Positions 27,177 to 38,146 of a stretch of 64,000 bases of DNA are shown piece after piece. Both the position numbers and the translations under genes were made by a program. The first letter of the stretch is position 1, and each line of letters opens with the position of its first letter. The notes below the pieces were generated by a model, which was given only the letters and a program-made list of their open reading frames with translations, made no database searches and had not been told where the DNA came from. The DNA is from Pyronema omphalodes. Taxonomy: Eukaryota; Ascomycota; Pezizomycetes; Pezizales; Pyronemataceae. Location: contig JAJJXM010000026.1 in NCBI GenBank assembly GCA_024516155.1, positions 310,001-374,000 of the forward strand. Reading direction: 5' to 3'.

Positions 27177-28500
27177 TTTTTTGCTTTGCTTTTTGTTTTC
27201 TTTTTTGAGGGGTTTGAGGTTTGTGATTTGAGGTTTCAGATTCAAGAGTTTCGGGATTTTGAAATTTCGAAACGCAGGTCCAGGTTCGGAAGAGTAAGTG
27301 ATGAAACCTGACAAGCTGAATATACCATAAAGGAACAGCATTAGCATTAGCATATCATATTGATTACCCATTCCACAAGCCATCGAAATCAAATTCCATG
27401 ATAGAAATCCCATCAAATCCCATCAGATCCTGTAGGAGGGGCTTAAAGGATCTCGTCATAATGCATTAACCATGCGGGGCCATAGATTGTAAATTGTCAG
27501 GTGACACAAACTTCCCAGTCCCTACCGCCGCTATAAATCCCACCGCCGATACAAACCCCACCGCCGCTACAAATCCCACCGCCGCTACAAATATCCCACC
27601 GCCGCTACTATTCTTACAATTGCTGAAATTCCTACAGTACAGCTCACCTTATCCTCCGAATCCCGAATCCCAGATCCCGTACCCCGACCTTCTGGGGACC
27701 TAATCTAGACTACTGCCTCTTGACCATAATCTATTTGTTTCCGTTCCCCCAAACATTATCTTCCGGTGAGAATGCAGGTTCACGTGTCTCGGAAACCTAC
27801 GTAGCTTTTATGGATATGATGAAACATAATGAGGGAAATATTGGATTTTGATGTATTTACTATGGTTGGTTTGTTTGTTCTCAGTTACTTATAGTAATGC
27901 TGATGGAATTCATTTCTGGTATTCGTGATTTATACGAATACGTCGTAATACGTCGTAATGCCTCAATTTCGTATCACATATGTATGTGTTCCGGCTTCGG
28001 GCTTTGGGTTTCGGGCTTCTGGCTTCTGGCTTCTGGCTTCTGGCTTCGTTCCTGACAGATTATCGATGCGCCTGGTACGTCCGGATCTTCCCGTCAATTC
28101 CGGGGTAGAGTTCTACACATATGTCATAGACTTTTTAAAAATATTCTAGTTTTCTAGTCCTCGCGTATGACTATGATCAACAGCACCAGCCCCGCCTAGC
28201 ATTGTTAGGAGCCTTTGGTTAGCGTTTATCGCGTGTTCGTTTTCCTGTCCTTACCTAGCTTGATATCTGCGAATGTTGTCTGTCTGGCCCTGTCCGACTT
28301 TATCAAGCTGTCTAAATCTCACCGCCATCTGAAATCCTTTCTCATCGCGGTCACACGATATGGATCCGTTTGATTTTAACGTATTTTTTTTTCTTTCCAT
28401 TTTAAATCCCGCGTCGATCTGATGTCTACATAGTTAGTGCCTACAAACTAGAATTAAGGACGTTCAGTCTGTACTGTACCTCATCTCATCACAAACAAAA
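24323..28500. repeat. simple-repeat block between the DUF3824-like and aspartokinase genes
   Basis: Dense unrelated tandem arrays with no supportable gene. They include T runs at about 24480-24560, six-base GCTATT/ACTATT arrays at 24660-24835, TTGCTTGCTTAT units at about 24880-24945, CAACTT units at 25028-25062 and TTGTGATTGGA arrays at 25126-25195. Further on are a C run at 25370-25385, nine-base AGCCCAGGG units at about 25459-25502, TCTTCAG units at 26641-26670 and CACCGCCGCTACAAATC units at about 27527-27605. Open frames inside these arrays are repeat artefacts. Confidence 0.85.
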
Positions 28501-28587
28501 AAAGGAGAATTTGCTCCAATCATATTTCGATAATTGAAAAATCTCACGCGACAACGGTCCTCAGAGCACGCAATTTCCACCCCGAAA

Positions 28588-28595
28588 AACCCTAA
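28588..28595 (+). promoter_or_regulatory. AACCCTAA promoter motif
   Basis: Telomere-repeat-like AACCCTAA (followed by CCCGC) about 300 bp upstream of the aspartokinase start. The same motif occurs at 40835-40842. Such boxes are bound by TTAGGG-type general regulatory factors in fungi; function here is inferred. Confidence 0.35.
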
Positions 28596-28703
28596 CCCGC
28601 TATTCGTGTCAAAATTTAGCGTGTTTTTGCGATGTGGCAGTTGGTGCTGGTCGTTGCGGCCCTTGCTCCCGCCTCTTCATCTCCAGCGAGCTTGACAACT
28701 TGG

Positions 28704-28710
28704 TGACTCA
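28704..28710. promoter_or_regulatory. TGACTCA site (Gcn4/CPC1-type) upstream of aspartokinase
   Basis: A perfect TGACTCA lies 191 bp upstream of the aspartokinase ATG. This is the consensus bound by Gcn4/CPC1/CpcA activators of general amino-acid control, and HOM3-type aspartokinase genes are known targets of that system. Binding is inferred from sequence and context only. Confidence 0.65.
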
Positions 28711-28894
28711 CTAGCTAGCCGGCCCCGGAGCTTCTGCTGTCCTGCGAGCTCGAAGCAGATGCAGATACTGTGCCAACAAACAATCTCTTCAAATACCGCG
28801 TCAATTCCCCTCTGTAACCTCCAGAAGCTTCAAGGAAATCCGAGAATCCCCAGGCCAGACAGAATAAGAGCATCAAAAAAGAAGAATCAAGGAA

Positions 28895-30724
28895 ATGTCA
28901 CCCTCAGCTCTTCTCTCAACCCCAACACTAGCGTTAAACGGACTCCTCGCGACAGCTGCACCGGATGGAATGATCACTGAAAGTGGCATGCAGAACGGAA
29001 ATGGAATAAATTCAAATGGACTTCACGGAAATCCTCCAGACGCGCCGTGGATTGTGCAAAAATTTGGAGGAACTTCGTTGGGGAAGTTTGCAGACCAGAT
29101 TGCTGTTGAGATCGTCAAGTAAGTTTGATGCACCGTACCTGATGCCCCGCTATGTCAGATTGACACTTGGACTTGATAACCAATATGGCCACCCACCATC
29201 CGAAGTCATACCCATACACGTCCACGCGCGTAATCATCCGAATCATAGCTAATGTCACTGTACCTATGTTACCAGACCATCAATCTCCCTCCACCGTACC
29301 GCAATTGTATGCTCCGCCCTCTCCACGGGTACCAAAGCCGAAGGCACAACCTCTCGGCTATTACGAGCCGCCAACGCCGCCCTAAACCCTACCTCCCCAG
29401 TATCCCACACTACCATCGTTTCCGAGATCTCCTCCGACCACATCTCCGCCGCTCGCTCCTTGATCCATTCCCCATCACTTTTAGAGGCTTTTATCCATAA
29501 TGTAGAAGCCGAAACCAATCGCTTGCTATCTTTCTTATCCGCCGCTCAGGTGCTGCAAGAAATTTCCCCAAAGACAAGAGATATCATTATTGGTGCGGGA
29601 GAAAAGCTAAGTTGTCTTTTCATGACTTCGCTACTACAGGATAGAGGAGTAGCAGCCGAGTATGTGAATCTAGAAAACATTGTGCATCCTCTTACCGCCG
29701 CGCAAGGTTTGACACAGGAATTCTATAAAGAGGTTGGAGAAAGCATTGCAGAGAGGGTAAGAGAGTGTGAAGACCGGGTACCTGTCATCACAGGATTCTT
29801 CGGTACTGTTCCAGGCAGCATATTGGTATCAGTCGGTCGAGGATACACCGATCTCTGCGCGGCTTTGCTAGCAGTTGGTATCGGGGCCGAAGAATACCAG
29901 GTTTGGAAAGAGGTGGATGGAATCTTCACCGCGGACCCTAGGAAGGTACCACAGGCGCAGTTAATCGCTACTATCACACCTGAGGAAACTGCCGAACTTA
30001 CATACTGGGGAGCGGAGGTTATTCATCCTTTTACCATGGAGCAGGTTATGGGAGCTCATATTCCCATCCGGGTGAAGAATGTTACAAATCCCCTGGGTCA
30101 AGGAACTGTTATCGTACCTAGGAGTTTAGATGGCTTGACATCGCCTGGTCAACATGGTGGATTGCTTAAGCCTAGGTTTTTGAGACCAACGGCGGTTACT
30201 ACTAAGACGGATATTACGGTGTTGTCGATTCGGAGTAATAGGAAGAATCTTAGCCATGGGTTTTTGGCGGGGATTTTCCAGACTCTGGATAGGAGAAGAT
30301 TAGCGGTGGATTTGATTTCTACGTCAGAAGTTCATGTTAGCATGGCGGTGCATACGGATACGACGCAGAGAATGAATGCGGTTGTGGCTTGTGCTAGGGA
30401 GTTGGAGGGATGGGGTGAGGTGGAAATACTCAAAGGACTCACCATTTTGGCGGTCGTGGGAAAACATATGAAGAGCATGGTGGGAATTGCTGGGAAGATG
30501 TTTTCGACTTTGGCGGAAAGTGGCGTTAATATTGAGATGATCTCACAGGGTAGGTTTTTATGATATATCCCAGATTCTTGGTGGGACTGATTTCTAACGA
30601 TCATATGACTTCAGGCTCGAATGAGATCAATATATCTTGTGTCATCCAAGAGAAGGATGCGTTGAAGGCTATGACGATTCTTCATACAAAGTTGTTTTTG
30701 TTCCAGAATGATGGCGATGAGTAG
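28895..30724 (+). CDS. HOM3: aspartokinase
   Basis: Phosphorylates L-aspartate, the first step towards threonine, methionine and isoleucine; cytosolic. Exons are 28895-29118, 29276-30549 and 30615-30724, joined by 157- and 65-bp GT..AG introns into 535 residues, close to the usual fungal length. The first splice restores EIVK-PSI and the second restores ISQ-GSNEINIS, both in frame. The nucleotide-binding signature KFGGTS is at residues 56-61, after an Asn/Gly-rich extension of about 50 residues. TKAEGTTSRLLRAAN, SVGRGYTD and WKEVDGIFTADPR are typical kinase-core motifs. Two C-terminal ACT-type segments (ITVLSIRSN... and LTILAVVGKHMKSMVG...) are the allosteric threonine-sensing region. A TGACTCA site upstream fits general amino-acid control. 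Confidence 0.96.
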
Positions 30725-31022
30725 AGCTCTCGTCTCAGGACGGAAATAAAGAGGGGTATAAATAAAGTCAAGGAAGTATATATGGGGACGGATATAGACG
30801 ACAGGTTTGTGCGTATGTATGTAAAGCTAGCTTTCAGTTATAGCGGCATTTTATTGGGCCTTTTATCATATTTGGAACTCCCAAAAGTTTTTGTTAGTTA
30901 TTTAAAGAAGGATACCTCACGGTTTAAAGGGAATGCTTAGCGTTTTGTTTCACACCAATGAAATGAAAAATTCTATTTAATCGAGCCAGCTCGTTGATAT
31001 TCTCCTTCATCCTTTACTTCAC

Positions 31023-31604
31023 TTATCCCCCCTTTCTCTTCCCCTTACCAGACCCATAACTCACCCTCAACCCAAAGCTACTCCCCTTACAAGGCAACAA
31101 CCCATTCCCCAAAAAATCCAAATGCCAAATCCTCCCACTTAACTCCCCCGTATCTTCATCACACATAAACCACCTCTTATCCTCCGGTTTCCTCCCCCAA
31201 ATTCCAATCCTTAAATACCCCTCCCTACTAATCTCCCACGTATTCCAAAACGCATAAAGCGAAAACCCAATATCCCCTATCATCGGTGTTAAAAGACTAT
31301 CATATTTCGTAGGTTTCTGGAGATAGAGGTTTTTATTCATCAGCGAGGATGCAGGGAGGGAAGAGTTTGCGTTATGGAAATTGCCGGGGGAGATAACGGT
31401 GATGTTCCCTGAGGAGGGGGAGAAGGAGAATATAGCTGCACGGGAGGAAGGAGGGGATAGTTGCAGATAGGGACGGGAATCGCTGGTGTTGGATATGGTT
31501 GAGGTGATGGTGATGGGTTGGTTCGTGAGACTGTGGGAGAGGGTGAAGCGTTGGGATGCCGCTAGGCAGGAGAAAATTAGGAGAAGGAATTGCTGGAGGA
31601 ACAT
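31023..31604 (-). CDS. small secreted hypothetical protein
   Basis: Single exon, 193 residues, convergent with aspartokinase (298 bp between the stop codons). The N-terminus MFLQQFLLLIFSCLAASQR is a classic signal peptide with a likely cut after the Ala-Ala-Ser region. The mature part is beta-rich, with N-glycosylation sequons (NTS, NIT, NSS). It contains a conserved-looking core (GFSLYAFWNTWEIS ... YLRIGIWGRKPEDKRWFMCDEDTGEL) with two cysteines, in MCDED and LPCKG, that could form one disulfide. It ends in a Gly/Lys-rich tail. I recognise no family; it resembles secreted fungal proteins of unknown function and could be an effector-like or wall protein. Confidence 0.72.
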   Translation of the reverse strand: MFLQQFLLLIFSCLAASQRFTLSHSLTNQPITITSTISNTSDSRPYLQLSPPSSRAAIFSFSPSSGNITVISPGNFHNANSSLPASSLMNKNLYLQKPTKYDSLLTPMIGDIGFSLYAFWNTWEISREGYLRIGIWGRKPEDKRWFMCDEDTGELSGRIWHLDFLGNGLLPCKGSSFGLRVSYGSGKGKRKGG

Positions 31605-33001
31605 TATCGTGGTTAATGGGGATTAGGGGCGATTTTGTGGAGGGATGGGTGGTTATGTAGAGATGGATATGGATAAAGTTAGGGTTTTGGAGGTTGCTTG
31701 CAGATGAGATATGTTTCGGTTTCTGTGTTCTGGTGAAACTCGGAAACGTCGGCCAGGGATCCCGAATCGTTGGAAGGATGTTTGTGCTGCATCATATAAG
31801 GGAAGCGACAGAAGAATTTTTGGGATCCCAGGGTTAGAGTTTGTATCACGGGTGGGGTGAGAAATGGAAGGAAGTACGAAAGATTCATGGTTCGTGATGT
31901 TGTTTTATTGATTACTAACCTTGAGTGACGGCCGAGAAAATTGTTGATTATGCTATGTCCTAATATATGCAATGTACGAGCGTGGTCATTTATTAGTCAG
32001 CCATAGCCGCGATTCGATTGCTGCAAGGTCCAGCAATTATAATTGCATGCTGAAAGCGTGTTATGGTCCGTATAAAATCTGCCATGTACTCAATCGAACG
32101 TTGGCCACCATTGACGAGCCGGAATTATGAACTGGATAACCGTGACGTGACGTCAGATAGCGATCCATGTCCGCGTTCAGAAACGATCAACGATGGTGAC
32201 AGGATCATAATGATCCTAGAACGCGATATTGCACGCGGCCAGGCAAGACTATGGTTTCATATATCTCTCCTTTTTTTTTAGTTTGCTCACCATATGATGG
32301 TGTTGATCGGAATTTTCTTTGGCGAGATGTTGAGTGTTCATTGGTTCTCTTTTTAGACTGGTGACTAGTGCTTTTTTTTCTCTCGCCGACAGAAAACAAG
32401 CTTCGGCCATCAACGTCGCTTAGAGCTTGGCCCCACTCAGCCGTACTTGGCCGCCTTGGCCATATGTAGCTTAACTCATGGTGGATCCAGTCGGTATTTA
32501 CCGAGTGGCTAGCCAGAACGCCCAGAACAGCCACGACAGCGCTCGGTTGCCATTTTTGGGATAACGAAAAAGAGCTTGTTCCTACTTCCAAGGCTTGGCT
32601 TCAGCACGTAGGGGGTTATCCTGGCTCGCTGCTTCAATCAGAGGACATAATGATGCTGATGGAGTTGGCGATCCTTGGATTGTCGCTGCAGCTTCATCAG
32701 CAACCTTTCCCGTTCCTGCCAAGCTGGAACTGGGAAATGGGAATAATAACGTCATATCCCATATTTCGACATTTTAATATCGAAGAACAAGGAGATCAAC
32801 CATGACAAGTAGGATACCTAGAATGGCCCATGGAAGATTTAGCAGCACAATACATCTTTAAAAAGGGTCAGATCCGACCTGATAATGTTCACTCATCAGC
32901 TTCCGCAATACCCTCCTCCGGCGCATTCTGCACCCATTAAAAATCACAAATAAATTCGGAGGAATAGTCAATTATAACAACAGTTGAATAGGGTATAGCC
33001 A
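31605..33001. other. intergenic region between the secreted-protein and PAP2 genes
   Basis: No supportable gene. Frames at 32205-32591 (minus) and 32595-32777 (plus) show no family pattern. A tandem TGACGTGACGTCA element, described separately, is the only clear short motif. Confidence 0.4.
32143..32155. promoter_or_regulatory. CRE/ATF-type TGACGTCA element
   Basis: TGACG followed directly by a full palindromic TGACGTCA (32148-32155), the consensus for ATF/CREB-type bZIP factors such as AtfA. It sits between the divergent secreted-protein and PAP2 genes, about 540 bp from the first start codon and 850 bp from the second, so its target is uncertain. Confidence 0.35.
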
Positions 33002-34272
33002 ATGGGTTTATTTACTCGCAGCACCCACGCCCCTGGGACCGCCCCTGCCGCCGGTCCTGGTTCTGTGGCCGCAACCTCAACCACCGCTACTCCCCGCAAC
33101 AGCGCCTACGAACCCCGCGGCCGCCATGGACACCATGAAATGGATTACCACTCCAACCGTACTCCTACCATGAGGCTATGGTTCACAACCGCCTGGCTCG
33201 ACTTATTGACTATGCTCTGTCTTGGAGCCGTCGGTCTCGGAGTAAGTCCTGCCCTTGCCCTAGCTCTTCCCCTAACCTCCGACTAAAAATCTCCATCTAG
33301 GTCTACTACGCCCGTCCCGCCCCTACAAGATCCTTCCCCGTTTACTTCCAAGACGGGGAAATTGTCTACCCTCAATTCGCATACCCTCTCCGCAACAACA
33401 TCATCCCCATCTGGCTCGCGGCATTTTTGGCCTCCATCATCCCTATCGTCATCATCTCTTTGATGCAAATCCGAGTTCGTTCCTTCTGGGATTTAAATAA
33501 CGCCATCATGGGACTACTCTACTCCCTAATCAACGCCGCAGTTTTCCAAGTATTCTTAAAATGGCTCATCGGCGGTTTACGACCCCACTTTTTAGCCGTT
33601 TGTAAGCCGAACGTCAACTTTCAATCTGCCACTGGAACTGGATTAAAGGCTTTGATGTATGATCGTTCCATCTGTACCGGAAATGAAAAGGAAATCAATG
33701 ATGCTCTTGAATCCTTCCCGTCTGGTCATTCAACTGCGGCTTTCGCTGGTTTTGTGTTTCTGTACCTTTACCTAAACGCTAAGTTGAAGGTCTTTTCGAA
33801 TTATGCTCCGCATATGTGGAAACAAACTGCTCTATATGCCCCGATTCTAGGTGCTACACTAATTGCGGGATCTCTCACTATCGATGAGTTCCATCATTGG
33901 TATGATGTATTGGCCGGTGGTATTATTGGAACTATGTTTGCGGTTAGTAGTTATAGGATGATGTATGCGTCGGTTTGGGACTTTAGGTTTAACCATGTTC
34001 CTCTTCCCCGCGGTAACATTAGAGGATACTCATATGCTTTCGGAGGCGAGGATGGTTGGGGTGAGGCTGTGGCTACACGCAGAGCTGGATGGGGAGTTGG
34101 ACAGGGAATGGAAATGGGTGCTCCATTTGATGCTGCGCATGGACCTGGTGGAGCGGCTGCTACGGCGACTGGTGGATTGTTTAACGGTGGACATCACAAC
34201 GGGGTTGGACATCATGGTATTGGACATAATGGAATGCACCGCAAGGAGGTTCCGGGTGATGCTATTGTGTAA
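33002..34272 (+). CDS. PAP2-type lipid phosphate phosphatase (DPP1/LPP-like)
   Basis: Predicted to dephosphorylate lipid phosphates such as phosphatidate or diacylglycerol pyrophosphate in a membrane. Exons 33002-33241 and 33301-34272 flank a 59-bp GTAAGT..TAG intron and give 403 residues; the splice joins GLG to VYYARPAP in phase 0. After a polar N-terminus of about 55 residues come several transmembrane segments and the three PAP2 signatures. These are KWLIGGLRP (residues 167-175), PSGH (220-223) and S-L-x5-H-x3-D at 271-282 (HHWYD). In the third motif the usual Arg after Ser is Leu (SLTIDEF). The C-terminal 60 residues are Gly/His/Met-rich (GHHNGVGHHG) and could bind metal. Its 3' end converges with the next gene (168 bp between stops). 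Confidence 0.92.
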
Positions 34273-34440
34273 GGTTATTCGGGGTGATCTTGGGGTTAAG
34301 GAGACGATTGAAAGGTTATGATTAATGAATGTAATGAATACTTGAGGAGATGGTAGAGAAGCGTTTTGTATATTCTTTGGGTGGTTGAGGGCTCGGATTT
34401 TGTTATGGTATTATTTAATACTGATTAGTTTTAATATTAT

Positions 34441-35625
34441 TTATGCTGCTGATGCCCATGCTTCTTTGATTTCTGTCACTCGCTTTTTTCCATCAGCCAC
34501 GCTGTTGACGGTTTCAACTATTAATGTAGCTGCAATACCGTTACAACTGGAGTCAGTAAGCCACACCGTGTTCCTCTGTCCTTGCTTCCCGGAAGTTAGT
34601 ATCCTCGCCATCCTCTCCTCTGTGCGACCTGCTCCCCCAAAACCTCCCAACCTCACCACATGCATAGCAGCAATGGTATAAACCTGATACCCCATCCAAA
34701 GGTACTGCGCATGATTATCCATCCACAGGAGCAGGACCAATCCAATAGGAAAATAAAATATAAACGCATAAACCCACAACAGTCCCAATAGTTCTTTGGT
34801 ACGCTGTTTCCTATCATACCAAATATGACTTCCAGTCCTCTCATCCTTCACTCTCTTCGGTCTCGGATCCCCATAATGTCTAAAAAACTGTCTCACCACC
34901 AAATCCTGACCGGTGATAAGAAAAAATCCCTTATCCAAATCATCAACCTCAAAAATCTCCTCTTGACTTTCTTCCACCTCTTCTAGCAGCTGTCTTTTAA
35001 CCGCCGTCAAAGCTGCCAATATCTTCAACATCAACGGAACCATGAAATAAACCGGCAACCAAGTAACCTTCATATAACACCCCGCAACCAAGGCCGCCGC
35101 CAACGCCGACACCTCACTTATCCCAATGCCGACCCAATTTCCCCATCCCATTACATCCTCCCTAACCTCCACAGCCCCCTCTGGCTTCCTTCTTCCAGCC
35201 TGTATATGCAGTCTAAAAACCGGTTGTATCGCCCTCTGAGCTTCCGTAAGATCACTAGGCCACCATTCAGCCGCTTGCATAACCATCAACCAGAACCCAT
35301 TTCTAGCATCCTTCCTCTTCCCCGGTTCTGAGGACGCGATATATTTTTTCCCACAATCGCTATGAAACGCAGTACCGGCCATATGCCCCCTTCTATAACC
35401 TCTATAAATCCCCTTATCGCGGAATGTATCAAGAGTTTGTAAAGCGGCCCGGTGGAGAGGACCACCCATTGGATGTAACATGGCCAGTTGGAAAAGGATA
35501 CTGGGGGAAAGATGGTGGTAAAATCGTTGTGGCCAGAGAAGTCTTTCGAAGACGGTGTTTTCGGCGACTTCGGCACCGAGATATCCTATTATTGAACCGA
35601 GAGTTGAGGGGATTAGATCAGACAT
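34441..35625 (-). CDS. hypothetical multi-pass membrane protein
   Basis: Single exon, 394 residues, minus strand, convergent with the PAP2 gene. It begins with a moderately hydrophobic N-terminus and a soluble, charged first half rich in Arg, His and Trp (HPMGGPLHRAALQTL, AAEWWPSDLTEAQRAI). Hydrophobic segments follow at about 170-190 and 195-215 (WLPVYFMVPLMLKILAAL), about 285-310 (LLGLLWVYAFIFYFPIGLVL) and about 320-335. An acidic loop (EEVEESQEEIFEVDDLD) lies between the second and third. Codon use is even and the frame is long, so the gene is very probably real. I do not recognise the family; it looks like a lineage-restricted fungal integral membrane protein. Confidence 0.75.
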   Translation of the reverse strand: MSDLIPSTLGSIIGYLGAEVAENTVFERLLWPQRFYHHLSPSILFQLAMLHPMGGPLHRAALQTLDTFRDKGIYRGYRRGHMAGTAFHSDCGKKYIASSEPGKRKDARNGFWLMVMQAAEWWPSDLTEAQRAIQPVFRLHIQAGRRKPEGAVEVREDVMGWGNWVGIGISEVSALAAALVAGCYMKVTWLPVYFMVPLMLKILAALTAVKRQLLEEVEESQEEIFEVDDLDKGFFLITGQDLVVRQFFRHYGDPRPKRVKDERTGSHIWYDRKQRTKELLGLLWVYAFIFYFPIGLVLLLWMDNHAQYLWMGYQVYTIAAMHVVRLGGFGGAGRTEERMARILTSGKQGQRNTVWLTDSSCNGIAATLIVETVNSVADGKKRVTEIKEAWASAA

Positions 35626-38146
35626 CTGGGAGGGTGAAATGCCGGTTTAACTTTGATGTGCTGTGAAGGGTGAATTATTATTGTTTCCTGAAAAGGGTGA
35701 ATTATGGATAGGCCTAATGGTGGCAGAAAAGTGGATTATCGGAGGAGAGAAGATGGGGGAGTTAAGAAAAAGACGATGAACGCGACAAATCAGCGTAGAG
35801 GTGGCTTTGAAGGTGCGTAAGGCACCGTGGAAAATATTTATACCGCATCTTTAAAGGAGGGAATTAGTGATAGACTAATCATCAGATTATCGTTGGGGGT
35901 TTGCATGGGATCAAGCGAGCTGATGTGCTTATTAGCTGCTTCATGAATACGAGATGCGCTAGGATTTACCCCGCTTTAAGCAAGAGGGGCATGCATGAAG
36001 CTATGTAATTGGTAATACCAAAGCTACCGTTGAACATTGGGGCGGGGAAAGAAGGGGAGGGTAATCTTTGAGTTAACCACGGAAGATATATATACAAATA
36101 TGTTGTTGAAAGAATGAAAGGTTGTGGATATAGCGCTGTATGAGTTGTCTTGAGCAGTCAGCGCCGGGCAGGAAAATCGACAGTTTGACCGGTGGAGTAG
36201 AACATAGGGCCTTTTTACACAGAGGTTACGATACTATATATATCATTTATCGCTTCGATTACTGAGTAGCTCTACCGTGCAGGGAACGTAGGCGAGTCGA
36301 CCATCTTCATTGAAGTGAGAAACTCCTGGGCCCCATACTCCCTCAGGACAATGTGTCACCCCTGTTATTCATCATGCCGATTACATATCACCATGCATAG
36401 CGCCAAGGACAGGACAGTTAAAGCCATATCTTACGTGAGTGTTTCCTTGGCAGAAAGATCTTTTGTGGGTCATGGGGGAGAAGAAGTATAAATCTCAGAG
36501 ATTAGTTTAAAACATTCTATAGAAAAGATAAGATCGGTGGACCATCTTATCCAGCACACTTTCCGGTATTCTTGATAGTCTCAACCACATCATTGAAACC
36601 AGTTTTGAAGCTCTAGAATCTTTACACAGCAAGATTTGGGGGCCACTGATTTGATTGAGGAAAAGCCCTTCAATTACAGTAATTCTGATGGAAGACGTAG
36701 CATATTAGATTTTTTATTAGCAGGCACTTAATGTAGTCCCGAGCCAATTCGCATGCGCCAGAACTCAGGTGCCAATTCAAATATATCCGGTGTTGCTTTC
36801 ATTAGCTCAACGAGTGATGATATATCTCATCTGATAACTGATTAGATTCCGCCAAGAGATAAGCCACAGTTCTGTTTGACGAAGGAGCTAGATTATCAGA
36901 TCGTCTACAACATGTCGCTCCTAATCCCAGTTAGATTCAGCTGATTGATTCCATATTTACCAATATATCTGCCCTTATACGAATATTACAACCATCTTTT
37001 GCATATCCAAACATTTTGGTCAACATGGCCTCTCGCAGCCCCTCTGTTTCCCCCGGATTTATTCGGTTTCCAGTTTCAATCTTGATTTTTTTCTGGAAGT
37101 GAAATATCGTTTATGCAATGATAACTGAACATATAATAAAGCAAATATATTTGCTCTTCCTATTGTAGAAAGCTTGACGAGGTGCAGAATAATTTCTAGA
37201 CACGTCATCAATTGCAATTCTCCCGAAGACGCCTGAAAAACGTTAAGAATACCGCTCCTGGCAACTACATCCGCTGGAATTTCGCAACGTAAAAGATATC
37301 AGAAAAAAGGCATTGAGATTTCCCACGTGTATGAGAACTTCATTCGCCTTTGGCACTGTAAGTGATTTCATGAAAAAAATCATTAGAGGGAAAACTGATC
37401 GAATGTACCTGCAATAGTGCCCATAGACCTGGTCATCTCATTTAAAAGCATATCCGCTATGCACGTGAAGCTGATAGATGCCTTGATAAGGTCAGAGTGG
37501 AGGTTATACTTGTAAAGGTTATCTAAGCAAGATATGTGTCAGCAAACCAGAGCGCCAAACACGGGTGATTCTTTATGATTAATGTGAGCTCGATGGCGAG
37601 TCTTCTATGTTAGATTGCAATTAGATCTGGAATGACTCTTGTTTAGTAAACATTGAATATTAAGGTGTTACATTACCATATTCTAAGGTGAGCCGGTACA
37701 TACATCCGCAAGCCGCAATGGGTAAGTGTACTTCGGCATCATGTATCACTTCCTAATCCCGCAACAATCAACAATTCTGTGATTTCTCAACCCCAAATCA
37801 TAACCATAGAAATACCATTTCGTTCCCCAAATCTCTAATTCGAATCATCCCTCATAAACCCCCTCAGCAGCCATTCATTTCACAAGAATACAGCCCTTCC
37901 TCTTGAACCCAGAGCACCCACCTAACGAGGGCTGAATATAATGGAGCTGTCCAGCTGGTCTCTTTCGAACGCGTCCCTCCCCTATATAAAGCTCCTTCTT
38001 CCTCCCATCCTTCTTCCTTTCCTCAACTCTCCTCGGAAACATCCAAGGTTGCCCTCCAATCCGCTTACCACAGTTACCAAACTTTCACAGCCAATCTTTC
38101 TTATTTCAACTACCGAATATAACGTTCAACGGCAATCTCGGTAACC
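35626..38146. other. intergenic region upstream of the nine-exon gene
   Basis: No gene seen between 35.7 and 37.9 kb. The final 200 bp form the probable promoter and leader of the next gene: a TATATAAA box, then a C/T-rich tract (CTTCTTCCTCCCATCC...) up to the start codon. Confidence 0.45.
37983..37990 (+). promoter_or_regulatory. TATA box of the nine-exon gene
   Basis: TATATAAA 157-164 bp upstream of the inferred start codon at 38147, followed by a pyrimidine-rich tract typical of fungal transcription starts. Confidence 0.5.

Noticed and set aside
32441..32470. Sequence resembling part of 5S rRNA (CAGCCGTACTTGG)
   Set aside because: Only a short local resemblance; the rest of 5S is absent.
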